From Thermoplasmata archaeon (GTDB taxonomy: Archaea; Thermoplasmatota; E2; DHVEG-1): a stretch of DNA of 25,793 nt. Location: the NCBI GenBank assembly GCA_003649715.1, contig QMSS01000004.1:1-25793 (forward strand), written 5' to 3'. Shown here one piece after another: positions 1 to 8,759 of the stretch (its first letter is position 1; every line of letters begins with the position of its first letter). A program made the position numbers and the translations under genes. Under the pieces are notes generated by a model, which ran no database searches, was not told the origin of the DNA, and was given only the letters and a program-made list of their open reading frames with translations.

Positions 1-150
1 GTGGATTCATTCTTTTCTTAGCGCATCCCATCCTGTTAAGAAAAACAGCTTCTATCCTAATTTATCTATTTCGGGATGAAGCCCTATTCTACAATCTTTT
101 TGCTCATTGAAATCTACGGAAAAAATCTAACCAAGACACTTACCTTATAT
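1..150. other. left edge, undecided coding content
   Basis: Two weak readings compete here. On the plus strand, frame 3 is open from base 3 to a TGA at 108-110 and encodes a hydrophobic tail of 35 residues, which could be the C-terminus of a membrane protein entering from the left. On the minus strand, an ATG at 29-31 opens a frame that runs off the window edge, with an AT-rich TATA-like stretch around 57-72 upstream of it. Neither is long enough to recognise. No RNA gene is seen in this stretch. Confidence 0.2.
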
Positions 151-166
151 AAAAAAAGAATAAAAA
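151..166 (-). terminator. T-rich terminator of tRNA-Thr
   Basis: Read on the minus strand, runs of five and seven T lie about 26-42 bases past the tRNA 3' end. This is the usual archaeal oligo-T termination signal. There is no strong hairpin. Confidence 0.5.
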
Positions 167-191
167 CATCTATATTTATATGAAAGAGAGG

Positions 192-266
192 AGCCGCTGG
201 GGGGATTTGAACCCCCGACCTATTCCTTACCAAGGAATCGCTCTAGCCAGTCTAAGCCACAGCGGC
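192..266 (-). tRNA. tRNA-Thr (anticodon GGT)
   Basis: On the minus strand a complete cloverleaf can be folded. The acceptor stem has 7 bp (GCCGCTG with CAGCGGC). The anticodon stem ATTCC/GGAAT encloses the loop TTGGTAA, so the anticodon is GGT, which reads ACC (Thr). The T-arm has the GTTCAAAT loop closed by a G/C-rich stem. The discriminator base (192) is U, as in other archaeal tRNA-Thr. CCA is not encoded, and the anticodon loop shows no intron. Confidence 0.96.
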
Positions 267-422
267 AAATCCTCTTTTTTTTCTCAGAAATGAGGTAGAT
301 AGAGTTTTTCTGTTTATTATTTTTTTGCGAAAAAAAGTGAGTGGAATGCGAATGTTAATTAAAAAGATATTTTATTGCAAGGAAGATTGGAAATAAAACA
401 TGAGTAAAAGGGGTGAAGAGTT

Positions 423-1301
423 ATCAACACAGTAGACCTACCTGATGTTCAATCAAGAGTTTCTTCATATAAATTCAAACTAACACGCGTAGGAGTTACA
501 GGTGTCAAGAAACTTGTACATGTTAAGAGACCAAATCGAGACAATGTTATCCCATTGGTGGTAACAATGGATCTCTTTGTTGACCTGCCTGCCTCTCAAA
601 AGGGAAGTCACATGTCAAGAAACCTAGAATTGATCTCAGAAATTATTGACTCCAATATACAGAAACCTGTTTCTGATCTAGAAACACTTTGCGCAAAAAC
701 AGCTGAGCTTCTTCTTAAAAGACATGAATATGCAACATTCTCTGAGGTAAAAGCAGAAGGAGACTATTTCTTAGAGAGAACATATCCTTCAGGTAAAAAG
801 GGTATGGAGCCATACAAAATCATTGCAGAAGCAAAAGCAGAAAAAAAAGGTGAGACAAAAAAGTTGATAGGAGTAAAAGTAGTAGGTATGACAACATGTC
901 CATGTGCCATGGAGGTAGTACAGAAACTAGAGGCACAAAACAAAAAAACTCTTTCACCTACGCATAATCAACGTAACATGGGAACACTAATGATAGAAAT
1001 ACCACGGGATAATCATTCAGTTGATGCAGATGATCTCATCGAGATTGTTGAGAAAGCATTTAGCAGCCCTACATATAGTATTTTGAAGCGAAAAGAGGAG
1101 GGAGAACTAGTTATCAACGCACATAGAAAACCAAAGTTTGTTGAAGATGTAGTTAGAGACATGCTGAGAGCTGTTTTAAAAAAATATAAACATCTGCCAG
1201 ATGACATCCTAGTAATAGCACGCAGCGAAAGCGAGGAATCAATCCATAAACATAATGCTTTCGCTGAAAGAATCACCACACTTGGGGAGCTTAGAAAATA
1301 A
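423..1301 (+). CDS. mptA: GTP cyclohydrolase IV (MptA/FolE2-type), 5' end disrupted or non-canonical
   Basis: MptA/FolE2 enzymes are Fe(II)-dependent GTP cyclohydrolases. The archaeal form makes 7,8-dihydroneopterin 2',3'-cyclic phosphate, the first step to tetrahydromethanopterin-type cofactors. Seen in the sequence: the N-terminal LPDVQSR and LTRVGVTGVKK motifs (about 438-520), the FVDLP..QKGSHMSR block (about 573-622), and the catalytic-cysteine region TTCPCA (about 891-908). The family-like frame is continuous from 417 (TGA at 414-416) to the stop at 1299-1301, yet it has no ATG, GTG or TTG before TTG555, which would remove the conserved N-terminus. An ATG at 400 lies in another frame and stops at 433-435. 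A one-base deletion in GAAGAG (415-420) would explain this; a rare ATC start at 423 behind GGGGTGA (410-416) is the alternative. The function call is secure and the start is not. Confidence 0.9.
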   Translation: MNTVDLPDVQSRVSSYKFKLTRVGVTGVKKLVHVKRPNRDNVIPLVVTMDLFVDLPASQKGSHMSRNLELISEIIDSNIQKPVSDLETLCAKTAELLLKRHEYATFSEVKAEGDYFLERTYPSGKKGMEPYKIIAEAKAEKKGETKKLIGVKVVGMTTCPCAMEVVQKLEAQNKKTLSPTHNQRNMGTLMIEIPRDNHSVDADDLIEIVEKAFSSPTYSILKRKEEGELVINAHRKPKFVEDVVRDMLRAVLKKYKHLPDDILVIARSESEESIHKHNAFAERITTLGELRK

Positions 1302-1317
1302 ATCAAAAAATCAGAAA

Positions 1318-1345
1318 TTTTTTCGACTATACCTTCTTATTTTTT
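1318..1345 (+). terminator. oligo-T terminator after mptA
   Basis: Two T6 runs (1318-1323 and 1340-1345) begin 17 bases after the mptA stop. This is typical of archaeal intrinsic termination. Confidence 0.45.
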
Positions 1346-1426
1346 GATACAGATCCACAACCCCCATATCCATTTCCACATATATATAAAAATTTCTGAA
1401 AAAAATATGTTGGTGGGGTTAAAAAA

Positions 1427-1437
1427 GCTTTAAAAAC
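1427..1437 (+). promoter_or_regulatory. TATA box of the isocitrate dehydrogenase-family gene
   Basis: The AT-rich element GCTTTAAAAAC is preceded by an A-run resembling a BRE. Its centre lies about 27 bases before the ATG at 1460, so transcription should begin within a few bases of the start codon. No Shine-Dalgarno sequence is present, which fits a leaderless mRNA. Confidence 0.6.
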
Positions 1438-1459
1438 AAATGCATAATTACAAAAAATC

Positions 1460-2584
1460 ATGGCAAAGTATCATATAGCAATGCTCCCAGGAGATGGCGT
1501 AGGAAAAGATGTGATGGACGCAGCAAAAATAGTACTCAACACGATAAATCTAGATGCAGAATATATATATGGAGATGTTGGCTGGGAGTTTTGGAAAACA
1601 GAGGGAAATCCACTTCCAGATCGAACAGTACAGCTGCTAAGAGAAACAGATTGCTGCCTGTTTGGTGCAATAACATCTAAGCCAAATGAGGATGCACAAA
1701 AAGAACTTATACCAAGTCTAAGAAATAAGGGAATAGTTTATTCCAGTGCAATAGTTAGAATAAGACAGGAATTCAATTTACACACAAACATGCGGCCCTG
1801 TAAAGCCTATCCAGGTAATCCACTGAACTACAGAGATGATATAGACATCGTTGTTTTCAGAGAAAACACAGAGGGGCTTTACACCGGTGTTGAATTCAGA
1901 CCACCAAGCAGAGAAATTCTTAATGCTCTTATGACACACAAAAAGATGAAAAAATTCAAAGATGTACCACCTGAAGAGATAGCGATTTCATGCCGTATAT
2001 TCACTAAAAAGGCATGTCAAAACATTGTTAGACAGGCATTTGAATATGCCAAAAAACACAATCGGAAAAGTGTGACAATAGTCGAAAAGCCAAATGTTAT
2101 ACGTGAAACCAGCGGTATGATGATACAAGAGGCAAGAAAAATCGCTGAAGAATATCCAGACATAGAGTATAAGGAAACAAATGTGGATGCAATGTGTATG
2201 TGGCTAGTAAAAAATCCTCAGGATTACGACATACTGGTTTCATCAAACATGTTTGGAGACATAATCTCGGATTTAGCTGCACAACTGGTGGGAGGCCTCG
2301 GATTTGCAGCAAGTGGAAACATGGGGGATAACTATGCATTATTTGAACCAACACATGGCTCTGCACCAAAATATGCTGGTCAATACAAAGTAAATCCAAC
2401 TGCCATGATACTATCAGTCAAACTAATGCTAGAATGGTTGGGAGAAAAGAAAAATGCTGAAAAACTTGACAAAGCAGTGGCGACAGTAATAAGAGAGGGA
2501 AAGATAAAAACCTATGATGTCGGAGGAAACAATACCTCACTAGAAGTAGCAGAGGAGATAGCAAAAAAATTTGAAGAAATATAA
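1460..2584 (+). CDS. isocitrate/isopropylmalate dehydrogenase family, probably isocitrate dehydrogenase
   Basis: This 374-residue beta-decarboxylating dehydrogenase probably oxidises isocitrate to 2-oxoglutarate in the cytoplasm. Visible motifs: LPGDGVGKDV near the N-terminus, the substrate-binding stretch with IRQEFNLHTNMRPC, the FRENTEGLYTG block, VEKPNVIRETSG, and the signature NMFGDIISDLAAQLVGGLG. The cofactor loop reads HGSAPKYAGQYKVNP. In E. coli-type isocitrate dehydrogenases, the K-Y pair of this loop is associated with NADP, so NADP use is inferred. The length fits short archaeal members. Homoisocitrate or 3-isopropylmalate dehydrogenase cannot be excluded, but no leucine or lysine pathway genes adjoin it. 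It is monocistronic, with its own leaderless promoter. Confidence 0.85.
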   Translation: MAKYHIAMLPGDGVGKDVMDAAKIVLNTINLDAEYIYGDVGWEFWKTEGNPLPDRTVQLLRETDCCLFGAITSKPNEDAQKELIPSLRNKGIVYSSAIVRIRQEFNLHTNMRPCKAYPGNPLNYRDDIDIVVFRENTEGLYTGVEFRPPSREILNALMTHKKMKKFKDVPPEEIAISCRIFTKKACQNIVRQAFEYAKKHNRKSVTIVEKPNVIRETSGMMIQEARKIAEEYPDIEYKETNVDAMCMWLVKNPQDYDILVSSNMFGDIISDLAAQLVGGLGFAASGNMGDNYALFEPTHGSAPKYAGQYKVNPTAMILSVKLMLEWLGEKKNAEKLDKAVATVIREGKIKTYDVGGNNTSLEVAEEIAKKFEEI

Positions 2585-2719
2585 TATAGAACAAATGTAA
2601 GTTGATCTCCTTGCTCCCTACTTTCCATTTTTACCAATAAAAGAACTAAAGGATATGAAAATGAAATAGTGGATGGATGTATTTCAAATATATGGAATGT
2701 AAAAGAGAATAAGGGATGG

Positions 2720-2733
2720 AAAAAACCTTTTTT
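2720..2733 (-). terminator. A6-CC-T6 element between convergent genes
   Basis: An A6-CC-T6 inverted repeat overlaps the stop codon of the minus-strand secreted-protein gene. It gives a T-run on both strands, so it may end transcription from either side. The rest of 2585-2719 is AT-rich with no recognisable feature. Confidence 0.35.
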
Positions 2734-3094
2734 AGATATCTAGGCTTCCATCGAACAGTGCAAATACCCAATGTCCTAAGGGATCTCCACAGTGTCCAAT
2801 GAAATTGTTCTTAAGTGTTATCTTCTGGAAACCACGCAGCACACCACGTTGAGTCTCACGTAGATCCCAAGTTACATAGTGCACGTATATGGCTCTAAAA
2901 GTGACATGGCTACCTCCGTTGACGAGTCTTGGTTTTGTGATGATTCCTCTCATAAATGTCTTGCCTATGATTCCATTTGGTTCATCGGTTTTGATCTTTT
3001 TGTCTTCACTTACACCTGCCACCGCTGGAAGGATAGTAGCTATCATCAGCATACATAGAAATACGCCTAATATTTTTCTCTTCACAACTTTCAT
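2732..3094 (-). CDS. small secreted protein of unknown function
   Basis: I do not recognise this 120-residue protein. The start at 3094 is chosen over an upstream in-frame codon at 3241 because it gives a clean signal peptide: basic n-region MKVVKRK, hydrophobic core of about 18 residues, and a likely cleavage after PAVA near residue 27. A purine-rich TAGGGGT lies about 10 bases upstream. The mature part (about 93 residues) is rich in beta-branched and aromatic residues (TFRAIYVHYVTWDL, GFQKITL) and has one cysteine in GHCGD. A small all-beta extracytoplasmic domain is inferred. It lies after taw3 but has its own promoter. Confidence 0.7.
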   Translation of the reverse strand: MKVVKRKILGVFLCMLMIATILPAVAGVSEDKKIKTDEPNGIIGKTFMRGIITKPRLVNGGSHVTFRAIYVHYVTWDLRETQRGVLRGFQKITLKNNFIGHCGDPLGHWVFALFDGSLDI

Positions 3095-3128
3095 GATTTT
3101 TTTACCCCTACCACTAATATCTATTACA

Positions 3129-3137
3129 GTATATAAA
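3129..3137 (-). promoter_or_regulatory. TATA box of the secreted-protein gene
   Basis: On the minus strand ATTTATATA lies about 40 bases before the ATG at 3094. This predicts a leader of roughly 15 bases that contains the TAGGGGT ribosome-binding site. It supports the shorter start, because the longer reading frame would begin upstream of this promoter. Confidence 0.5.
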
Positions 3138-3224
3138 TGTTTTGCTAATTTAATTGGTATTATAAGATATAGATCAGAAAAATTTTTGATACAGTTTAAC
3201 AGAGAAATATATAGACATATTTTT

Positions 3225-3815
3225 TTATAAATTATGTTCAATGTTTTTTAGTTTTTTTTCGAATCTCTGAAGTTTTTCATCTGATTTTCTGACAACCATG
3301 TTTGCAATGTCTACCAACAATTGTAGATGCTCATCGCTGCAGAAAAGATTTTTGTTCTCTCCAATGGGTGCATCTAGACGTTCTGTGCTACATATTTCAA
3401 CAATGATTTTTTTCTCAGTGAATTTCAATGCTGAGTTTTTGAATCCACTTAGTATAGCGGTTTTTATTAGTCTGTCAGCAGATTCTATTGTCTTTGAACC
3501 TATGTGAAGTATAGGCGGCTGTGCTATCAGCCATATCAGGCCTCTTTCTGCTTTTTTCATTGATAAGAGTATCTCGTGTTTTTGTATGGTTTTGTGCCAT
3601 TTTCCTAGGAATCGAGCATGTTTTTTGTCACCTATTGAGGGTATTTGTAATAAAACGATTCTACCAGAGCAGCTGCTTGTTGTATAGTATTGTGGTGATT
3701 TGTTTATGATTGTGAGTATCGGTAGGATTTTGTGGTCCACCTCTTTTTCCCTGCAGGCTTTTTCTAGGGATTTTAATGCTTTTTCTTTTGCATCTAAAAA
3801 ATTTTTGTTTTCCAT
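3225..3815 (-). CDS. taw3: tRNA wybutosine-synthesis methyltransferase Taw3
   Basis: Taw3/TYW3 proteins N4-methylate the tricyclic wyosine precursor at G37 of tRNA-Phe, using S-adenosylmethionine. The 196-residue protein shows the family's N-terminal region with YYTTSSCSGRI (about 43-53), the short GKWHK segment, RGLIWLIAQPPILHI (about 92-106), and the C-terminal RLDAPIG stretch. The length is normal for the family. It starts at ATG 3815, 16 bases after the metallophosphoesterase gene, so the two are probably co-transcribed from the helicase side. Confidence 0.92.
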   Translation of the reverse strand: MENKNFLDAKEKALKSLEKACREKEVDHKILPILTIINKSPQYYTTSSCSGRIVLLQIPSIGDKKHARFLGKWHKTIQKHEILLSMKKAERGLIWLIAQPPILHIGSKTIESADRLIKTAILSGFKNSALKFTEKKIIVEICSTERLDAPIGENKNLFCSDEHLQLLVDIANMVVRKSDEKLQRFEKKLKNIEHNL

Positions 3816-3831
3816 AAAAAAACCGTTTTCT

Positions 3832-4572
3832 TTAGTCTCGCATGTTTTTTATTTTTGGGAAGAGCAGGTGTTTTTCATTTTCTATGATTCCTATAGCCCT
3901 CATTTGATTTATGTTGATTTTTTTTAGTATGGGTGATAATAATTCGTTTTTTGGCAGGATGTTGATGTCGCTTCCCTGTGCAAAGTAGCTGAATGCTGGC
4001 ATGACAAGCACGTTTTTGCTGTTTGTTTTTCCGAATAGAAAGCATTTTGTTTTTTCTTTGATGCCTATGTCGGTGTATAGGGCTATAGAGGGGTGTTCAT
4101 GTCCTAGTATGATGATTTTTTCGTCTATATTTTTTATCTCTATGTTTTGGTGTCCATGTATAAATAGTATGTCTTTTTCGTGGAATGTATCTTGTAGTTT
4201 TATGTTATCATATTTTTTTGTTATTCTGCTTATGAATGTGTCATGGTTGCCTTTTATGATGATGATTTCTTCGAATCTTTTTTGGAGATATTTTAGTAGG
4301 TTGTCGACTTCTTTGTATTCATGATATTTTGTTTCTGTGAACTCATGTTTTATGTCTCCGTTTATGAGGATACGTTTTGCTTTTTTTTCTGAGAGTATTT
4401 TGTTTATGTTTTGTATTGTTTTTTTGTATTGTATTTTTGGTATGAATATTCCTTGTTCTGCTGCAGCGGTTTCGTATCCTAGGTGGAGGTCGGCTATTGC
4501 TATTAGATCTAGGCTGTTGATTTTTATTGCAGGGAATGGCTCTATTGTTTCTATTTTGTTAAATATTTTCAT
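3832..4572 (-). CDS. pdeM: calcineurin-like metallophosphoesterase, PdeM/COG1407 type
   Basis: The 246-residue protein carries the full two-metal phosphoesterase set: ADLHLGYE (D28, H30), INGDIKHEF, IIKGNHDTF, LFIHGHQ and ILGHEHPS. Members of this family (COG1407) are annotated in bacteria as the ligase-associated DNA damage response nuclease PdeM, encoded beside an Lhr-type helicase. Here it lies 46 bases after an archaeal Lhr gene on the same strand, which supports the PdeM call and a nucleic-acid substrate. The DNA ligase and exonuclease partners of the bacterial cassette are absent from this window. The exact substrate is inferred. Confidence 0.85.
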   Translation of the reverse strand: MKIFNKIETIEPFPAIKINSLDLIAIADLHLGYETAAAEQGIFIPKIQYKKTIQNINKILSEKKAKRILINGDIKHEFTETKYHEYKEVDNLLKYLQKRFEEIIIIKGNHDTFISRITKKYDNIKLQDTFHEKDILFIHGHQNIEIKNIDEKIIILGHEHPSIALYTDIGIKEKTKCFLFGKTNSKNVLVMPAFSYFAQGSDINILPKNELLSPILKKININQMRAIGIIENEKHLLFPKIKNMRD

Positions 4573-4618
4573 GTTTAGCCTTTTGTTTCTTCTTTTTTAT
4601 CACATTATTTTTTTTAGT

Positions 4619-7255
4619 TTATGAGATTTGGGTGGTGACTGTTTTTTTGGTTTTTTGGCTGAGTTTTTTTGTTAATGCTTCGTGTAGTTCTATTAGTCTC
4701 TGTCTTCTGTCTTTCATTAGTATGATGTCTGGTTCTCCTAGTACTATGAGGCTGTGTGCGAAGGGTGAGGGTATAGGTGTTTTTATGATTTTGTAGGTTA
4801 TTTTTCCATTTTTTATGTCTTTTAGTAGTTTTTTTGTGTTTTCTATGTCCATTATGTCTTCTAGTATTTCACGGTATGTTTCTTGTATTATAGGGAAGTC
4901 TTTGTTTATTTCTTCGCATGTGCGTAGTAGTGTTTGTGCGTTTATTTGTTGTTTTCTGACACTGATTTTGTGTCCCTTGTAGTTTCTTAGTACTAGGAAG
5001 CTTCTTGCTGCGGTGTGTCGGAATCTTCTTTTCATAAGCTCAGTTTTTCGAATGTTTTTTTTCAGTAGTTCTATGATGTCTAGTGAGAATATTTCTCTGA
5101 GTATTTCTTTGATGTCTATGTTTTTGTTTTTTGGTAGTAGTATTGTGAATCCGTTGTCATTTATTGTTGTTAGTATGTCTGATTTTGTTTTTTTCCCTAT
5201 GGCTATTGCAATGATTCTTGATAGTGTATCATTTACTCTTCTTCCATACAGTGTGTGGAATACGAGTATTTTGCGTTTTTTGAGATCATATGTTTCTTCG
5301 ATGATGATTTTTTTTGTGGAGACAATGGTTTTTTGTAGGTAGTGGTATTGTGTTTCGAAGTATTGTTTTATGGCTTTTTTTGATCTGTGGTCTATGGGTA
5401 GTGTTGAGAGTATTTTGTCTACATTGTCATCTTTTTTGTTTTCTTTTTTTAGTGTTTGAAACATTTTTTCTCGGAATTTTCTGATTTCTTGTGCTAGCTC
5501 GTAGCTTAGTGGTAGCAGTTCGGAGAACCATGCTGGTATTGTTGGTGTTTCTTCTTTTTGTTCTTCTACGTAGCATCTCATTCCACGTGAGTATTTGAAT
5601 TCATATGTTTTGCCGCCTAGTACGAATATGTCTTTTTTACGTAGTCTTTCTAGGAATTCTTCTTCTATGCTTCCAACATATTTTTTTGGTTGTATGGTGT
5701 ACACGTCTACTTTTACTTCGTCTGGTATTGTTCCAATGTTGAGGTAGTAGATGACACGTGTGTATCTTCCTCTTTTTCCAAACATTTTGTTTTTTTCGTC
5801 AAACCATATTTTTCCGTATACATTTCGGTCTTCGAGATCAGCGTAGTGTCCTGCTATGTAGTGTAGTAGCTGTATGAAAACATCGTGTTTTAGGTTGTGG
5901 TAGCAGTAACTGTTTTTTATCAACTGGTATGCCTCATCTACTCTCCATTTTTTGTAGAGAGCCATGCCTACGATGTGTTGTATTAGCACATCCAGGCAGT
6001 TTTTTGGCACACATATTTTGTCTAGTTTGTGGTCTAGTGCGCATCTTAGCATGATGGCGCATTCGACTAGGTCATCGCGGTCCATGCCTATTATGATTCC
6101 TTTTGCGGTATCATTTAGTCCATGTCCACTTCGTCCAACACGTTGTATGCATCTTGTGACAGACTTGGGTGACCCTATTTGAACAACCATATCTATGTAT
6201 CCGATGTCTATACCTAGTTCTAGGCTGGTGGATGATATAACTGCTTTGAGTAGCCCTTTTTTGAGTTTATCCTCAACATCCCATCTTATGTCTCGTGATA
6301 GTGATCCATGATGTGCAGCTATTTCTTCTTCGTTGTAGATCCCTGTGTTTTTTAGGTGATGAACCACACGTTCTGTTCCAGAACGTGTGTTGGTAAAAAC
6401 CAGTGTTGTGTTATGTGACGAGATGATTTTGTCCAGCTCCTTGTACATCAAATCATTCATCCTGTCTGCATCAGTATATATAATATCATCTGTGGGACAT
6501 ATGAGTTTGAGATCAAATGGTTTAAACCATGAAACATCAACAACTTTGCAGCTACGTAGTTTTCCATTTTCATATCCTACTAGAAAACCTGCAGCTTCTT
6601 TCAGAGGATGCAGTGTAGCACCCAGGCCAATACGTACAAAATCTTTCCCAACAGCTTCTCTTAGACGCTCTAGGCTGAGGCTAAGATGAACACCACGTTT
6701 GTTAGATGCAAGTTCATGTATCTCATCTACAATGACCCATCTAACTGTTTTAAGTTTTTCTAAAAACCTTTTTGAGTTCAGAATAATTGCAAGACTCTCC
6801 GGGGTGGTTATGAGTATATGTGGTGGTTTACGGAGCTGTTTTTGCCGCTCATAGGGGGAGATATCACCAGTTCTTATACCAACCCGTACATCACATATAT
6901 GGTTTCCAGCTAGTTCCCTTATCTCCCTTAAGGGTAGTATAAGGTTTCTGTAGATATCATTATTTAGAGCTCTAAGTGGGCTAACATAAACACAGTACAC
7001 TCCATCCATGAGACTGTTTTGCTTGCTTCTCCTAAAAAGATCGCTGAGTATAACCATAAAGGCAGAAAAGGTTTTACCTGAACCCGTAGGAGCGGTTATT
7101 AGAACATTTTTGTTTTTAGAAATAAGTTTGAAGGAATAGCGCTGCGGTGGCGTTAGATTTTTAAATTTTGATTTAAACCATTGTCTAACATGGGCATCTA
7201 AACAGGATAGGCTTTCTTCATCCGGCCAAGGTTTTTTTATAAAGGTGATCCCCAT
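4619..7255 (-). CDS. lhr: Lhr-type superfamily 2 ATP-dependent helicase
   Basis: This is an 878-residue archaeal Lhr-family helicase, presumed to act on DNA or RNA-DNA hybrids in repair. Motifs in order: Q-motif-like LTPPQRYSF (about 34-42), Walker A TAPTGSGKT (54-62), Ia SPLRALN (about 92), Ib TTPES (about 150), Walker B DEIH (177-180), III GLGATLHPL, V SSTSLELGIDIG, and VI QRVGRSGHG. The winged-helix and Lhr-specific C-terminal domains follow. It comes 57 bases after the dehydrogenase gene and precedes the pdeM-like gene. Its 3' half uses a strongly A/C-rich coding strand compared with the 5' end. Confidence 0.93.
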   Translation of the reverse strand: MGITFIKKPWPDEESLSCLDAHVRQWFKSKFKNLTPPQRYSFKLISKNKNVLITAPTGSGKTFSAFMVILSDLFRRSKQNSLMDGVYCVYVSPLRALNNDIYRNLILPLREIRELAGNHICDVRVGIRTGDISPYERQKQLRKPPHILITTPESLAIILNSKRFLEKLKTVRWVIVDEIHELASNKRGVHLSLSLERLREAVGKDFVRIGLGATLHPLKEAAGFLVGYENGKLRSCKVVDVSWFKPFDLKLICPTDDIIYTDADRMNDLMYKELDKIISSHNTTLVFTNTRSGTERVVHHLKNTGIYNEEEIAAHHGSLSRDIRWDVEDKLKKGLLKAVISSTSLELGIDIGYIDMVVQIGSPKSVTRCIQRVGRSGHGLNDTAKGIIIGMDRDDLVECAIMLRCALDHKLDKICVPKNCLDVLIQHIVGMALYKKWRVDEAYQLIKNSYCYHNLKHDVFIQLLHYIAGHYADLEDRNVYGKIWFDEKNKMFGKRGRYTRVIYYLNIGTIPDEVKVDVYTIQPKKYVGSIEEEFLERLRKKDIFVLGGKTYEFKYSRGMRCYVEEQKEETPTIPAWFSELLPLSYELAQEIRKFREKMFQTLKKENKKDDNVDKILSTLPIDHRSKKAIKQYFETQYHYLQKTIVSTKKIIIEETYDLKKRKILVFHTLYGRRVNDTLSRIIAIAIGKKTKSDILTTINDNGFTILLPKNKNIDIKEILREIFSLDIIELLKKNIRKTELMKRRFRHTAARSFLVLRNYKGHKISVRKQQINAQTLLRTCEEINKDFPIIQETYREILEDIMDIENTKKLLKDIKNGKITYKIIKTPIPSPFAHSLIVLGEPDIILMKDRRQRLIELHEALTKKLSQKTKKTVTTQIS

Positions 7256-7312
7256 TGTTTCAGCTCTCTCAGAAAACAGATTGTTGTTTATAAAAAATGT
7301 GTTCAGATAGTA

Positions 7313-8461
7313 CTACTTTTTTCTTCTAGAAATGTTGATTCCTCTTTTTCTGAGTTCATCAAAAAAGATTTTAGGAGGCACAATGTTCTCCGGGCAGAAA
7401 ACACCTCTTTGGGTTATAACATTGTCTGCTATCATCTGAGTGATAACTGAAGTAGTGTATCCTGTTGTACGCATCATAGCAGATATATTGTTTTTTTCAT
7501 CATAATAGTCTATCATAGTATACTCAAGATCGAGCAGCTCTCCATTTTTTGTTCCCCTACTTACAACTTTGAGCAGCACAGCATCCTTTCCATGTTGAGG
7601 TAGTTTTTTTGATAAAAGAGCTGCAAAAAAAATTCTTGGAACAACATTTGTGTTTCCAATACTGATTTCTTTCTCCTCCGCCAATCCGAGACCTAGTAGT
7701 GTCCTAAATTTTTCGCAATGACCCGGATATCTCACTGTTTTATAATCAAGATATTTTATCCTATCCCTGTATGTATATGGCAAAGTAGATATCCCACCAG
7801 ATGTAAGAAAAGCCTCCATGGTTCCAAATGGCTCAGGAAACTGTAATGTTTCTAACTCTGTCATAGATTTTTTTCTCACAATCTTTTCATGGTCAAGAAC
7901 AATGGCATCCTCTACGTATTCATTTATAAGCCCTTCTGGTGAGAAAACAAGTTGATAGTTAAATGGTGGTTTTGGATGAACTGGCACTCCACCTACTCTC
8001 AGCTTTACATATTCAACAGTGTCCATCTGATCAACAATATCATGTGTAATAATAGATACAAGTCCTGGTGCTAGTCCACAGTCAGGAATGACAGTGACAT
8101 TGTTTTTCCTAGCGGTATCCATAAGTCTTAGTTCCATGTCTACAATATCATGATTGCCGCCAAGATCAAGAAAATGGGTTTTTGCCTTTACAGACTGTTT
8201 TGCTAGATAAAAATTGAATCTATATGGGAGAGCAGAAACCGCGATGTCATGTCTTTGAAGAAGTTGTTTTACATCACTGTCTCCTGTTTTTTCTAAATCC
8301 AATTTGATGAAATCAATCTCTTTTCTCTCTAAAAACTTTTTAGCATTTTCAATAGATTCTACATCTCTATCAACCATTGTTATGTCATACGAAGAGTATA
8401 TGCATAGATCATGCACAATAGCTTGCCCCATCCTCCCAGCACCAAAAACGATAACCTTCAT
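7313..8461 (-). CDS. saccharopine dehydrogenase-family protein, lysine 6-dehydrogenase-like
   Basis: The 382-residue protein begins with an NAD(P)-binding Rossmann motif (VIFGAGRMGQAIVHDL) and has the family's VIPDCGLAPGLVSI segment (about 124-137). The saccharopine dehydrogenase family includes lysine 6-dehydrogenase, saccharopine reductase and carboxynorspermidine dehydrogenase. The length and the PDCGLAPG block fit the lysine 6-dehydrogenase-like branch best, but the substrate is not determined. A GGAGGT sequence lies 11 bases before the ATG at 8461, confirming the start. It is probably the first gene of a minus-strand unit leading into the helicase. Confidence 0.8.
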   Translation of the reverse strand: MKVIVFGAGRMGQAIVHDLCIYSSYDITMVDRDVESIENAKKFLERKEIDFIKLDLEKTGDSDVKQLLQRHDIAVSALPYRFNFYLAKQSVKAKTHFLDLGGNHDIVDMELRLMDTARKNNVTVIPDCGLAPGLVSIITHDIVDQMDTVEYVKLRVGGVPVHPKPPFNYQLVFSPEGLINEYVEDAIVLDHEKIVRKKSMTELETLQFPEPFGTMEAFLTSGGISTLPYTYRDRIKYLDYKTVRYPGHCEKFRTLLGLGLAEEKEISIGNTNVVPRIFFAALLSKKLPQHGKDAVLLKVVSRGTKNGELLDLEYTMIDYYDEKNNISAMMRTTGYTTSVITQMIADNVITQRGVFCPENIVPPKIFFDELRKRGINISRRKK

Positions 8462-8759
8462 GTCAAAACAAAACCTCCATCAAGTTCTAACCAAATAAGA
8501 GATTAACATCATTTTTTCGTTTCTTCCTGCAGGAGGATAAAGAAATCTTTAGATATAAAACATGTGACAAAAAATTTATGTAGAAAAAGAATCAATGAAA
8601 AACAAAAAAATAGTAATTGAAGAATATTTTTTGAGAGGGGTTTAATTTTTCAAAATCATTATATCCAAATAACTTATTCACTCGAACTGCTCAAACCATG
8701 TGCAATCTCAAAATAAAGAAAACACTCTAGATAAAATAATTTGGGAGGGAACCCTTTTA
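8462..8759. promoter_or_regulatory. divergent promoter region
   Basis: This gap separates the minus-strand dehydrogenase from the plus-strand CoA ligase. It is AT-rich, with TATA-like stretches at about 8550-8562 and 8655-8665 that could serve the plus-strand gene. The sequence GGGAGGG at 8743-8749 is the best ribosome-binding site and favours ATG8760. A GTG at 8700 in the same frame has no such site. No other feature is evident. Confidence 0.4.

Noticed and set aside
2732..3241. Longer 169-residue version of the small secreted protein
   Set aside because: The extra N-terminus spans the promoter and overlaps taw3, while the start at 3094 has a signal peptide and ribosome-binding site.
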